This document shows, in pieces, positions 8,450-17,257 of a stretch of 64,000 nt of DNA. The position numbers and the translations under genes were made by a program. Location: the NCBI GenBank assembly GCA_963841695.1, contig CAWJDQ010000001.1, forward strand, positions 248,001 to 312,000, in the 5' to 3' direction. The notes below the pieces were generated by a model. That model searched no databases. It was not told the DNA's origin and saw only the letters and a list, made by a program, of their open reading frames with translations. The stretch comes from RYN-230 sp963841695. Its GTDB lineage: Bacteria; Actinomycetota; Actinomycetes; Streptosporangiales; Streptosporangiaceae. Within the stretch, counting starts at the first letter, position 1. Every line of letters starts with the position of its first letter.

Positions 8450-9278
8450 GCAGCGGCAGCAGCGCGTTCATGCTGCCGCTGCGCAGCCCGGCCAGGTCCG
8501 CGGTGGCGAACACGAAGCCGGCCGCCCGGACCAGCCCGGTGATCTCCTCGCGCCGGTCCAGCAGCCGCCCGAGCTCCCCGGGCGGCACCTCGATCCGGGC
8601 CACGCTGCCCGCCGCGTGCGCCCGGACCCGGCAGGCCGGGAACCCCGCCGCGTGCAGGGCGTCCTCGGCCCGCTCGATCTGGCCGAGCAGTTCCGGGCTG
8701 ACCGGATCGCCGTACGCGATCCGGGAGGACAGGCAGGCCGCGGCGGGCTTGCCCGCGGTGACCAGGCCCAGCTCACGGCTCACCGCGCGGACCGCCGCCT
8801 TGGACAGGCCGGCGTCGACCAGCGGGAACACCGCGCCCCGCTCGCGGGCGGCCTGCTGGCCGGGCCGGTGGTCGGACAGGTCGTCGAGGTTGGTGCCGAG
8901 CGCGACCCGCGCGCCCATCGCGGCCGCCACCGGCGTCAGCGCGTCGAACAGCGCGCTCTTGCAGTGGAAGCAGCGGTCCGCGCCGTTGCGGCGGTATTCG
9001 GGCCGGTCCAGCTCGTCGGTGCACACCTCGACCTGCGCCAGGCCGCGGGACCGGGCGAAATCCCGGGCGGCGGCCCGCTCGGCGGCGGGCAGGCTGGCCG
9101 ACACGGCCGTGACCGCGAGCGCCCGCGACCCCAGCACCTGGTGCGCCACGGTAGCCAGCAGCGCGGAGTCGGCCCCGCCGGAGAACGCGGTGACCAGCCG
9201 GTCTTCCTGGGCGATCCGTTCCCGGAGCCGCTCCAGCACCCCGGCGACCTCGGCCGTCACCCTGTCCGTCTCGGTCAT
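8430..9278 (-). CDS. larE: LarE, ATP-dependent sulfur transferase for the nickel-pincer cofactor
   Basis: 282-residue PP-loop enzyme that adenylates the two carboxylates of the LarB product and replaces oxygen with sulfur. The PP-loop is AFSGGADSALL (residues 31-41). Cys182 in KPAAACLSSRIAYG aligns with the sacrificial cysteine of L. plantarum LarE. A further CxxC pair (Cys103, Cys106 in DRCFHCK) is present; some LarE homologues use three cysteines to hold a 4Fe-4S cluster carrying the sulfide, so a catalytic cluster version is possible. The ATG at 9278 forms an ATGA overlap with the larA stop. Because larA is frameshifted, the raw sequence reads larA into larE without a stop, which is an artefact and not a fusion. 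Confidence 0.9.
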   Translation of the reverse strand: MTETDRVTAEVAGVLERLRERIAQEDRLVTAFSGGADSALLATVAHQVLGSRALAVTAVSASLPAAERAAARDFARSRGLAQVEVCTDELDRPEYRRNGADRCFHCKSALFDALTPVAAAMGARVALGTNLDDLSDHRPGQQAARERGAVFPLVDAGLSKAAVRAVSRELGLVTAGKPAAACLSSRIAYGDPVSPELLGQIERAEDALHAAGFPACRVRAHAAGSVARIEVPPGELGRLLDRREEITGLVRAAGFVFATADLAGLRSGSMNALLPLHVLGTD

Positions 9279-10586
9279 ACGGCGCTCCCCACTGGATCTT
9301 CCGCGCTCACGAACGGGATCGTCTGCGGCCCCTCGGGCAGCACGCAGACCCGTGCGCCCGGCCCGGCCGCGGCGAGCTCGGCCGCGACCGCCGCCGGCGA
9401 TGTCCGGCACCGCGAACAGGTGCGCGCTGCGCAGGTCCGCGTCGGTCAGCCCGGACGCGTGCACGCCCACCCGGGCCTGGCGGAGCACCCGGGCCAGCAC
9501 CTGGACCTGCCACTGGTCCGGCACCGTCCGGGCGCGGGCCGCGATCGAGGCCAGCAGCCGCTCCGGGGTCGGCTCGGCGGCCAGTTCCGCGCGGAACGAG
9601 CCGTGATCGGGGAACCCGTCCGCGCATTCGGCCGCGCAGATGATCAGGCCGCCCGGCGCCACCACGGTGGCCGCCGCGGACATCCCCTTGACCGCCTGGT
9701 ACAGGTTCTGGTCCAGCGGGAACCCGGCGTTGGTCGTCACCACCACGTCGAACCGCCCGTCCACCGGGCGCATGGAGACCTCGCGGACGTAGCCCCGGGC
9801 CGCCGCGTGCATGGCCAGCACTTCGCCGCCGAACGCCGCGACGACCTGCTGCTCCCGGTTCAGGACGACGTCGAAGGCGAAGTCCACCCCGGTCGCCGCG
9901 GCGATCGCGCGCACGTCGTCGTGCACCGGGTTGCCCTCGCACACCGCCCAGGTGGCCCGGTCGCTGCCGATCCGCCGCGCGTCGTGCAGGGTCAGCGTGG
10001 TCTGCAGCCCGGCCAGGCCCGGCGCGACCAGCTTGGGGCCGCCGCTGAACCCGGCGAAGAAGTGCGGCTCGACGAACCCGGTGGTGATCCGCACGTCCGC
10101 ATCCACCCAGTGCCGGTTCAGCCAGACCGGCACCCCGTCGCCGTGCTCGCCGCACCAGGTCAGCATGCCCTCGTCGCGGGCGTCGTGGTTGATCACCCGC
10201 AGCCGGGCGGCCAGCTCGGGGCCGAGCATCTCGCCCAGTTCGGCCGGGGTGTTGCCGCGGTGCGTCCCGGTCGCGATGAGCACGGTCACGTCGTCCGGGC
10301 CGGCCAGCCCGTCCAGCTCGTCCAGCAGCGCGCGGAGCATGGCCTCCCGGGGCTGCGGCCGGGTCACGTCGCAGACCGACACGGCCACCCGCTGGCCCGG
10401 GCGGACCACCGCCCGCAGCGGCGGCCCGGCCACCGGGCGGCGCAGCGCGTCCCGCAGCGCGGCCGCGATGTCCGGTGCCGCCGGATGGTGGGCCGGCGCG
10501 ACGACCGTGGTCCGGCCGGCGGGCAGCGCGATACGCAGACCCTGCCGCCCGTAGGCCAGGTCGATGTCCAGCAGGCCGTCAGCCAT
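9275..10586 (-). CDS. larA: LarA family nickel-pincer 2-hydroxyacid racemase/epimerase (frameshifted near its C-terminus)
   Basis: About 436 residues when the break is repaired. LarA interconverts lactate enantiomers through a hydride relay on a nickel-pincer cofactor bound to a lysine. Key residues sit at almost the same numbers as in L. plantarum: His109 in GTHR, His175 in VEPHFFAGFSGG and Lys185 in GGPKLVAPG; CDVTRPQP near 72-79 and LHDARRIG are also family motifs. At about 9395 one base too many breaks the frame after VPDIAG. The correct frame continues as VAAELAAAGPGARVCVLPEG and stops at 9275 with an ATGA overlap to larE. The superfamily includes malate, phenyllactate and sugar-acid enzymes, so lactate is not certain; the operon suggests lactate from deoxysugar breakdown or an aldonate. 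Start ATG 10586 overlaps the aldo/keto reductase stop. Confidence 0.88.
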
Positions 10587-11553
10587 CCAGCTCCGTCCAC
10601 GCCTCGTCCGGCACCACGGTAGCGAAGCGGGCCAGGGCCGAGGCAACCTGCTCGCCGTTGCGCATCCCGCTGACCACGGACACCACCGCCGGATGCCGCA
10701 CCGGGAACTGGATGGCCGCGTCTGGCAGGGACACGCCGTGCCGCTCGCAGACCGCGGCCAGCGCCCGGGCCCGGGCCAGCACCTGCGGCGCGGCCGGCCC
10801 GTAGTCGAAGGACGCCCCGTCCGGCGGCCAGGCCCGGGCCAGCAGCCCGGAGTTGAACGGCGCGGCCGCGACGACCGCCACTCCCCGCGCCGCGCACTCG
10901 TCGAGCAGCGGCTGCCCGGACCGGTCCAGCAGCGTCCACCGGCCGGCCAGCATGACCAGGTCGATGCCGCTCTCGCGGACCATCCGCAACGGCGCCTGCC
11001 ACTGGTTCATGCCCACCCCGACGGCGCTGACCAGGCCTTCCTCCCGCATCCGGATCAGCTCGGGGATCGCGCCCGCGAGGGCCTCGGCCACGTGCTCGTC
11101 CGGGTCGTGCACGTACGCGAGGTCCACCCGGTCCAGCCCGAGCCGCTGCAGGCTGCCCTCCAGGCTGCGCCGGACCGCGGCCGCGCTGAAGTCGAACCGC
11201 CGCCGCAGCGTGTCCGGCACGGCGAACCCGCCCGTCGCCAGGTCCGACCCGGCCGGCCGCGGGTTGGGCTCCAGCATCCGCCCCACTTTTGTGGAAATAA
11301 CGAAAAGCTGGCGCGGCCTGTCCCGCAGCGCGGCCCCCAGCCTGCGTTCGGACAAGCCGAGCCCGTAGTGCGGCGCGGTATCGAAGTACCGGATCCCGCC
11401 CGCCCAGGCCCGGTCCACCGCCGTGGCCGCGTCGGTGTCCGTGGTCTCCTGATTCAGGTTGCCGGCTGAGGCGCCGCCGAATCCCAGCGCGGTGACGACC
11501 GCCCCGGTCTGGCCGATAGCGTGCCGCTGCAGTGCCTCCTGTGCTCCCCTCAA
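10579..11553 (-). CDS. Aldo/keto reductase, D-threo-aldose (L-fucose) dehydrogenase-like
   Basis: 324-residue (beta/alpha)8 aldo/keto reductase of the group that oxidises L-fucose and related D-threo-aldoses at C1 with NAD(P)+ to the lactone. Motifs are ALGFGGASAGNL at the N-terminus, RYFDTAPHYGLGLSERRLG with catalytic Asp and Tyr, the STKVGR strand with catalytic Lys, and VDLAYVHDPDEH with the catalytic His and the D-P-D pattern typical of this subgroup. The proposed TTG start at 11553 overlaps the amidohydrolase stop; GGGGAG and AGGAG follow it, so a slightly later start cannot be excluded. Position between the lactonase-like gene and larA supports sugar oxidation as the first catabolic step. 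Confidence 0.82.
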   Translation of the reverse strand: MRGAQEALQRHAIGQTGAVVTALGFGGASAGNLNQETTDTDAATAVDRAWAGGIRYFDTAPHYGLGLSERRLGAALRDRPRQLFVISTKVGRMLEPNPRPAGSDLATGGFAVPDTLRRRFDFSAAAVRRSLEGSLQRLGLDRVDLAYVHDPDEHVAEALAGAIPELIRMREEGLVSAVGVGMNQWQAPLRMVRESGIDLVMLAGRWTLLDRSGQPLLDECAARGVAVVAAAPFNSGLLARAWPPDGASFDYGPAAPQVLARARALAAVCERHGVSLPDAAIQFPVRHPAVVSVVSGMRNGEQVASALARFATVVPDEAWTELDG

Positions 11554-12584
11554 CGGCCCGGCCCGGGCTGGTCCTCCCCGGGCTGGTCCGCCCGGGGCTC
11601 GTCCGGCCGCCGCTCATCGAGCCGGTACCAGCGGCAGGCCGTGCCGCCCCGAACGGCCGCGCGCTCCGCGGCGCTCAGCCCGTCCAGCACCGCCGCGGCC
11701 GCCGCGACCACCTCCGCGTAGCTGGCGGCCAGCAGGCAGACCGGCCAGTCCGAGCCGAACATGGTCCGGTCCGGGCCGAACTGGGCCAGCACGTACTCCA
11801 TCACCGGCTGCAGCTGTGCCGGGGTCCACGAGTCCCAGTCCGCCTCGGTGACCAGGCCGGACAGCTTGACCGCGACGTTGGGCAGCGCCGCCAGCGCCCG
11901 CAGGTCCGCGGCCCACGCCGCCATGTCCCCTGTCCAGGCGGCCATCCCGCCGCGGCCTGGGTTCCCGGCCGCGATCGGTGGCTTTCCCGCGTGGTCCAGC
12001 ACGAACCGCACCCCCGGCAGCGCGGTCCCGGTCTCGGTGACCAGCGGCAGCTGGCCGGGCGAGATCACCAGGTCGTAGGCCAGGCCGGCGGCAGCCACCG
12101 CGCGCAGCCCGGCCTGGACCCCCGGCCGGGCCAGCCAGTCCTGATCGGGTTCTTCCTGGAGCTGGTGGCGCACCCCGGCGAGAGCCCGGCCGCCGGGCCC
12201 GGCCTGGAGGACGCGCAGCTGGTCCGCCGCGTCCGGGCGGGACAGGTCCGCCCAGCCGACCACGCCGGCCACCAGCGGCTGGGCGGCGGCCAGGGCCAGC
12301 AGCTCCCGGGTCTCCGCGGCGCTGGCCACCGTCTGCACCACGATGACCCCGTCCTGCCCAGCCGCACGCAGGCCGGCAGCCACGTCGTCCAGGCCGAACG
12401 AGCGCTGCAGCGCGGCCAGGCCTTCGGTCCACGGCTGCGGCCGCACGGCCAGGTCCCACACGTGCACGTGCGCGTCGAGGGCTGGCGGATGGCTGGCTGG
12501 CCCGGTGCTGGCTGGCCCGGTGCTGGCTGGCCCGGTGCTGGCTGGCCCCGTGCTGGGCGGTCCGGTGCTCGCCGGCCCGGTCAC
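11550..12584 (-). CDS. COG3618 amidohydrolase, L-fucono-lactonase-like
   Basis: 344-residue metal-dependent hydrolase of the 2-pyrone-4,6-dicarboxylate/L-fuconolactone group. The barrel begins with LDAHVHVWDL (HxH metal ligands) and continues with VIVVQTVASAAETRELL, GVRHQLQEEPD, RFVLDHAGKPPI and MFGSDWPVCLL (late metal Asp). It would open the lactone made by the downstream aldo/keto reductase. The first 31 residues are low-complexity TGPAS repeats encoded by 15-base tandem DNA repeats, and the tail (DERRPDEPRADQPGEDQPG) is also repetitive, so neither end is part of the fold. The GTG at 12584 overlaps the SDR stop (GTGA); the true functional N-terminus may be the later LDAHVH. Confidence 0.82.
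   Translation of the reverse strand: MTGPASTGPPSTGPASTGPASTGPASTGPASHPPALDAHVHVWDLAVRPQPWTEGLAALQRSFGLDDVAAGLRAAGQDGVIVVQTVASAAETRELLALAAAQPLVAGVVGWADLSRPDAADQLRVLQAGPGGRALAGVRHQLQEEPDQDWLARPGVQAGLRAVAAAGLAYDLVISPGQLPLVTETGTALPGVRFVLDHAGKPPIAAGNPGRGGMAAWTGDMAAWAADLRALAALPNVAVKLSGLVTEADWDSWTPAQLQPVMEYVLAQFGPDRTMFGSDWPVCLLAASYAEVVAAAAAVLDGLSAAERAAVRGGTACRWYRLDERRPDEPRADQPGEDQPGPGR
12501..12575. repeat. 15-bp tandem repeat, five units
   Basis: Five consecutive 15-base units of the form CCCGGTGCTGGCTGG run from 12501 to 12575; the first three are identical and the last two have drifted. They encode the T-G-P-A-S repeats at the N-terminus of the amidohydrolase. The unit length is a multiple of three, so copy-number change keeps the frame. 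Confidence 0.85.
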
Positions 12585-13348
12585 GTCCGGGGCCGCAGCC
12601 GCAGTCCGCCCATCCCGCCGTCCACCGCCAGCTCGGTGCCGGTGGTCGACCCGGCCGCGGGCGAGGCCAGGTAGACGGCCGCGGCCGCCACTTCCCCGGC
12701 CGTCACCAGCCGCCCGTGTGGCTGCCGGGCGGCCAGCGCGGCCCGCTCCGCGTCCGGGTCGGGCGCGGCGTCCAGCAGCCGGCCGACCCAGGGCGTGTCG
12801 GCGGTGCCGGGGCTCACCGCGTTGACCCGGACGCCGTCGGCCATCCCGTCGGCCGCCATGGCCCGGGTCAGCGCGGCCACCGCGCCCTTGCTGGCCGAGT
12901 ACACGGCCCGGTCCGGCAGCCCGGCGGTGGCCGCGATCGAGGCCGTGTTGATCACGGCCGCCCGACCCGACTCACGCAGGTACGGCCACGCCGCGCGGGA
13001 CACCCGGGCGGTGCCGATCACGTTCACGTCCAGCACCCGCCGCCATTCCTCGTCGGTGCTGTCGGCCACGCTGCCCTGGGCGCCAATGCCGGCGTTGTTG
13101 ACCAGCAGGTCCAGGCCGCCAAGTTCGCCCGCCGCGGCCTCCACGGCGGCCCGCACCGCGGCGTCGTCGGTGATGTCGGCCTGCACGTATCCGGTCCCGG
13201 CGGGCAGCCCCGCGGGCGCTTTCTCCGCCATGTCCAGCACCACCACGGCCGCGCCCTCGGCCGCGAACGCCGCGGCGATCGCGGCGCCCAGCCCGGACGC
13301 CCCGCCGGTGACCAGCGCCCGCAGGCCCGCCAGCTGTCCCATGCTCAT
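12581..13348 (-). CDS. SDR family oxidoreductase, 2-keto-3-deoxy-L-fuconate dehydrogenase-like
   Basis: 255-residue classical short-chain dehydrogenase. Motifs are VTGGASGLG (nucleotide binding), NNAGIG, the catalytic Ser in INTASIAATAG and YSASK. The acidic DMAEK after strand 2 favours NAD+. The C-terminal stretch PWVGRLLDAAPDPDAERAAL then RQPHGRLVTAGEVAAAAVYL and AVDGGMGGLRLRP is characteristic of the group oxidising 2-keto-3-deoxy-sugar acids of the fuconate/rhamnonate routes. With the aldo/keto reductase and lactonase it forms three of the five enzymes of the non-phosphorylating L-fucose pathway. A dehydratase and the final diketo-acid hydrolase are not found in the window. The gene starts at ATG 13348, overlaps the next gene by four bases, and lies 16 bases after the 683-residue protein gene. 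Confidence 0.85.
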   Translation of the reverse strand: MSMGQLAGLRALVTGGASGLGAAIAAAFAAEGAAVVVLDMAEKAPAGLPAGTGYVQADITDDAAVRAAVEAAAGELGGLDLLVNNAGIGAQGSVADSTDEEWRRVLDVNVIGTARVSRAAWPYLRESGRAAVINTASIAATAGLPDRAVYSASKGAVAALTRAMAADGMADGVRVNAVSPGTADTPWVGRLLDAAPDPDAERAALAARQPHGRLVTAGEVAAAAVYLASPAAGSTTGTELAVDGGMGGLRLRPRT

Positions 13349-13364
13349 CCTTTCCCTGCTTGTG

Positions 13365-15416
13365 CTAGGAGGCCGTGTCTGCGGGGCCGGTCTCCCGGGG
13401 TTCTGGGTCCCAGGGCGTACGTGCCGAGGGGGCCCGGACCCGCAGGCGCAGCCGCAGCGTCAGCGTGACCTCGGTCCCGGGTGGCAGCTCGACGTCCAGC
13501 CACGGACCGCCGACGGCCGCTTCCCGCCCGGTGATCTCGACATCATGGCTCATGTACTCGGTGTGTGTCCCGGCCCATCCGGGCGCGGCCCAGGTATACC
13601 CCGCGGCCTCGATGTCGTGCTCGGCGAACGCGCCGGCCTGCACCACCACGGCGGCGGTCCCGGCGGCGGACAGGTTGACCAGGGTCACCGTGGTGGCCGC
13701 CGGGTCGATGGAGCTGACCAGCGCGGCCACGTCCGGGGGCAGCCCGGGCCTGCGGCGCTCCGGGTCGTAGTAGCGGACCCGGGCCTGGGGCAGCCCGCCG
13801 TTGTAGACGACCTGGGGCGCGCCCCAGGTCAGCTGGCTCAGCGCCTCGGTGACCACCGGGTTGAGGTTCTGCCACAGGTGGATGTCCGGCTCGGTGACCT
13901 CCTGGCCGGCGTGCTGCTCCATCAGCGCCAGCCGCCGCCGGGCCTGGGCGTGCGCGGCAGCCAGGATCGCGCCCGGGTAGCCGGGGTTGTCGCCGCGCAG
14001 GTAGGCGTACCAGGGTTCCTCGTGCCCGGCTTCCTCCTTGTCCCGGAACGGCCGGACGCTGGTCCAGTCGTAGCCGCTGGCCGCCCGGAGCGCGTCCAGC
14101 CGGGCCTGGTCAGCCGGGTCGGCCGTGTACTGCCACAGCGCGACCGGCACCGAGGCCTGCACGGGGTTCCAGTCGAACCAGCCCCGGTCGCTGTGCCGGT
14201 AGGGCACCAGCAGGATGGGCTGGTCCGCGGCAGGCCCCAGGTGGGCCAGCCAGCGCGGGCTGATGCTGGAGTCACCGCTGGTGAACGCGAAGCTGCGGGC
14301 CCGGGCGATGATCTCGTCGAGCAGCTGGCGGGGCAGGTCCAGGTAGCGGTCATCGCCGGTGGCCAGCGCCGCGGTCATCGCCCCGATCAGGGTGGCCTGG
14401 GCGATGCTGTACATGCCGTGCGGCCAGGACCAGCCGTAGTGCCCGCCGTACCAGCGGCCGTCCAGCTGGCTGCCGACCACGCCGTCGGTGCCCACGTTGT
14501 CCGGGATCAGGCCGCCGTTGGCCGCCGCGCGGCGCTGCCAGGCGCCGACGTAGGCGGCCAGCCAGCCGGCGTACCGCGGCTCGCCGCTGACCAGGAACGC
14601 GTTGAGGACCAGGCCGCCCACGCTGAGGTTGCCGACCACGTCACCGCGGCCGAGCCGGCGCTGCATCTCGGCGCCCAGCCGGGGATCCCCGCCGTCGATC
14701 GGTCCCGGGTCCGCCGCGCCGTCCCGCCGCGTGCTGCCGTCTGCCGCGCCCGTCGCCAGCCAGTCCAGCGGGTAGCCGTACTGCGCCGCCTCCGCCTCGG
14801 TCCACGGGTAGCTCGGCGCGTCAGCCAGCCCCGGCCGCGCGCCGCCGCTGCCGTTGTGCGGGGCGGTGATGATCCGCCGGTCCGGGTCGTAGTTGCCGCG
14901 GGCGGGATCGGTGTACAGGTCGGCGAACCGCAGCGCCCGGTCCCGCCAGCGGCCCGGGTCGGCCAGCGTGAGGAAGTAGAAGAACAGCATGCTCTCGCCC
15001 TGGTGGAACCAGTCGTAGCCGATCTCGAACTCATCGCGGAACATGCCGAGCCGGGTGAGCTGGCCCACCACCCCGTGCCAGTGCCGGGCGCTGGCCTCCA
15101 GCAGGTCGCCGGCCCCGCCGAGCAGGTACAGCTGGGGCCAGTTGAAGAACACCTCCAGGAAGTCGTCGGCGCCGTCCCGGGACGAGAGCTGCCCGTCGTA
15201 GCGCAGCGACCCGTCCGGCCGGGTGTACAGCTCGGCGAACCGCCGCCAGCCCTGGTCGAGCAGCCGGAACAGCGACCGCTCGGCCAGTGCCCAGTACGGC
15301 GGCTCCAGGCACGGCACCGTGGCGGCGATCACCGGCCGGGACGCCGGCGGCACCGTCTCCGCGGCCCGCCCGGTGGCCGGGGGATCAGCCACGGCGGGGT
15401 CTTCGTTGCGGCTCAT
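13365..15416 (-). CDS. Uncharacterised 683-residue protein, probable alpha/alpha-barrel carbohydrate-active enzyme
   Basis: I do not recognise a named family. The protein has no signal peptide or membrane segment. Residues 1-560 are rich in Trp, Tyr and Asp with spaced helical hairpins (WPQLYLLGGAGDLLEASARHW, ESMLFFYFLTLADPGRWRD, WAHLGP-type turns), the look of six-hairpin glycosidases or related barrels. The last 120 residues (PAATTVTLVNLSAAGTAAVVVQAG to VELPPGTEVTLTLRLRLRV) are beta-rich like a C-terminal beta-sandwich. It sits between an importer permease (ATGA overlap) and the sugar-oxidation genes, so a cytoplasmic glycosidase or lyase acting on an imported oligosaccharide is a reasonable inference. 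No catalytic residues can be assigned by eye. Confidence 0.65.
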   Translation of the reverse strand: MSRNEDPAVADPPATGRAAETVPPASRPVIAATVPCLEPPYWALAERSLFRLLDQGWRRFAELYTRPDGSLRYDGQLSSRDGADDFLEVFFNWPQLYLLGGAGDLLEASARHWHGVVGQLTRLGMFRDEFEIGYDWFHQGESMLFFYFLTLADPGRWRDRALRFADLYTDPARGNYDPDRRIITAPHNGSGGARPGLADAPSYPWTEAEAAQYGYPLDWLATGAADGSTRRDGAADPGPIDGGDPRLGAEMQRRLGRGDVVGNLSVGGLVLNAFLVSGEPRYAGWLAAYVGAWQRRAAANGGLIPDNVGTDGVVGSQLDGRWYGGHYGWSWPHGMYSIAQATLIGAMTAALATGDDRYLDLPRQLLDEIIARARSFAFTSGDSSISPRWLAHLGPAADQPILLVPYRHSDRGWFDWNPVQASVPVALWQYTADPADQARLDALRAASGYDWTSVRPFRDKEEAGHEEPWYAYLRGDNPGYPGAILAAAHAQARRRLALMEQHAGQEVTEPDIHLWQNLNPVVTEALSQLTWGAPQVVYNGGLPQARVRYYDPERRRPGLPPDVAALVSSIDPAATTVTLVNLSAAGTAAVVVQAGAFAEHDIEAAGYTWAAPGWAGTHTEYMSHDVEITGREAAVGGPWLDVELPPGTEVTLTLRLRLRVRAPSARTPWDPEPRETGPADTAS

Positions 15417-16303
15417 TCTTTAGTTGCACCTGCGGTTAGCCCGGAGACCAGGAAGCGCTGCGCGACGAGGAAGATGACCAGGACCGGCGCCACGGAGATC
15501 AGCGTGGCCAGGGCGAGCTGGGGCAGCTGGACCTGGGCGCTGGCCCCGACGACCGGGTTGAACGTCGGCGTGTCCGACAGCATCTGGGTCAGGCCCACCT
15601 GCATCGGGTACTGGCCGCTGCCGGGCAGCATCACGTAGGGCAGGAAGAAGTTGTTCCAGTTGCCCACGAAGCTGAAGAACCCGACCAGGGCGACCACCGG
15701 GGTGGCCAGCGGGAGCGCGATCCGGAAGAACGCGGACAGCTCGCCGCACCCGTCGATCTTCGCCGCCGCGATCAGGTCGCTGGGCACGGCGGTGGAGAAG
15801 TAGATAAAGGTCAGGTAGACGCCGAACGGGAAGAACGAGTACGGCAGCACCACTGCCAGCGGGGTGTTGACCAGGTGCGCGTAGTTGATCTCCAGGAACG
15901 TGGGCAGCACCAGCGCCGCGGTGGGCATCAGCATCACCACCAGCGTGGTGATGAGCAGCACCCGGCGGCCCCGGAAGTCCATCTTGGCCAGTGCGTACCC
16001 GGCCGGGATGCTCACCACCAGGGTGATCACCAGGGCCATCAGCGAGTACTCCACCGAGTTCTTCATCCACGTCTTGACTGCGCCGCCCTGGAAGGCGAGC
16101 ACCTTGTCCCAGTTGCTGCGCAGTGCGGACAGGGACCCGAACGAGAACGGCTGGCCGCCGATCAGGCCGGTCTGGGTCTTGGTCACGGCCAGCAGCAGCC
16201 AGATGATCGGGATCAGGAAGAACAGCACGAACAGGGCGAGCAGCAGGAACGCCAGGGCCCGGGGGGTGATCCGGCGATTGCGGTGCACGTGGGTGATCGC
16301 CAC
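15413..16303 (-). CDS. Carbohydrate ABC transporter permease (MalG-like)
   Basis: 296-residue inner-membrane permease of a CUT1 sugar importer. Six membrane segments are visible, beginning with ALAFLLLALFVLFFLIPIIWLLLAV. The cytoplasmic EAA loop that docks the ATPase appears as DLIAAAKIDGCGELSAFFRIALPLATP. It pairs with the MalF-like permease 10 bases upstream and the binding protein beyond. No ATPase gene is in the operon; CUT1 systems of actinobacteria often share one MsiK-type ATPase encoded elsewhere. The stop overlaps the start of the 683-residue gene. Confidence 0.93.
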   Translation of the reverse strand: MAITHVHRNRRITPRALAFLLLALFVLFFLIPIIWLLLAVTKTQTGLIGGQPFSFGSLSALRSNWDKVLAFQGGAVKTWMKNSVEYSLMALVITLVVSIPAGYALAKMDFRGRRVLLITTLVVMLMPTAALVLPTFLEINYAHLVNTPLAVVLPYSFFPFGVYLTFIYFSTAVPSDLIAAAKIDGCGELSAFFRIALPLATPVVALVGFFSFVGNWNNFFLPYVMLPGSGQYPMQVGLTQMLSDTPTFNPVVGASAQVQLPQLALATLISVAPVLVIFLVAQRFLVSGLTAGATKE

Positions 16304-16313
16304 AGCGAACCTC

Positions 16314-17243
16314 TCAGTCCGTCCGGAACAGCCGGCCGCGCGAGATGAGGATCCCGGCGCAGACCAGCGCGACGATCAGCAGGTCGATGGAGATCGCCGC
16401 CGCCCCGTTGAAGTTGTTCTGGGTGAACGCGTACTGGTAGGCGAGCTGGTTGACCGAGTAGTAGTTGCTCACCTCGCCGAAACTGGCCTGCGAGACCAGC
16501 TGCGGCTCCACGAACAGCTGGGTGCCGGCCGCCAGCGAGAGGATCAGCATGTAGGTGATCCACTTGCCGATCAGCGGCAGCTGCACGTGCCACGCGGTGG
16601 ACAGCGGGCCGGCCCCGTCCACCCGGGCGGCCTCCAGCAGGTCCCCGGGGATCGTGTTCAGCGCGCCGTACAGAATCAGGATCCAGCCGCCCGCCCCGGT
16701 CCAGAACGCGATGATGGTGAACACCACCGGCAGGTGCCCGGGCGCGATCACGCCGGTGAACTGGGTGTTCCCGGTCCAGCGCAGCAGCGCGGATACCGGG
16801 CTGACCGACGGGTTCAGCACGAACAGCCAGAGCAGCACACTGGACGCGCCGGCCAGCGCGCCGGGGATGTAGTACGCGAACCGGATGAAGGCCTTGCCGC
16901 GCCGCGAGGCCAGCCGGTGCACGACCAGGGCGAGCGCCGTGACCAGCACGGTGAGGCTGACCAGCCAGAGCACCAGGTAGGCGGCCACGTGCTCGACGGC
17001 CGGGCCGAACCGGTAGTCCTCGGCGGTCTGGATGAAGTTCCCCAGGCCGGCGAACCCGCCGGTGGGCCTGGTCAGGGCCAGGTACAGCGAGTAGATGACC
17101 GGGATCACGCCGAACAGGGCCAGCAGCACCACGTAGCCGGAGACGAACAGGTGCCCGGTGGCCAGCCCCCGCCCGCGCGGGCGCGTCCCGGGCCCGGGAG
17201 CCGGGCGGGTGACTGGGGTCACCCGCCCGGCCCGGTCGGTCAT
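16314..17243 (-). CDS. Carbohydrate ABC transporter permease (MalF-like)
   Basis: 309-residue permease, the second half of the sugar channel. Membrane segments include GHLFVSGYVVLLALFGVIPVIYSLYLAL at the N-terminus and FTIIAFWTGAGGWILILYGAL. The EAA loop is DLLEAARVDGAGPLSTAWHVQLPLIG. The N-terminal 30 residues are Pro/Arg-rich and cytoplasmic. ATG 17243 is chosen because the upstream in-frame extension reads through the binding-protein gene without similarity. It lies 14 bases after the binding protein stop, so the three transporter genes are one operon. Confidence 0.92.
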   Translation of the reverse strand: MTDRAGRVTPVTRPAPGPGTRPRGRGLATGHLFVSGYVVLLALFGVIPVIYSLYLALTRPTGGFAGLGNFIQTAEDYRFGPAVEHVAAYLVLWLVSLTVLVTALALVVHRLASRRGKAFIRFAYYIPGALAGASSVLLWLFVLNPSVSPVSALLRWTGNTQFTGVIAPGHLPVVFTIIAFWTGAGGWILILYGALNTIPGDLLEAARVDGAGPLSTAWHVQLPLIGKWITYMLILSLAAGTQLFVEPQLVSQASFGEVSNYYSVNQLAYQYAFTQNNFNGAAAISIDLLIVALVCAGILISRGRLFRTD

Positions 17244-17257
17244 GACGGGACCAGGAG

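Noticed and set aside
8430..10646. An apparent LarA-LarE fusion protein read in one frame
   Set aside because: The LarA C-terminus is in another frame after 9395, with a proper stop overlapping the larE start; the join is produced by a one-base error.
12795..15638. A 947-residue rightward open frame
   Set aside because: It is the complement of the SDR and 683-residue genes and shows no domain or plausible start site.
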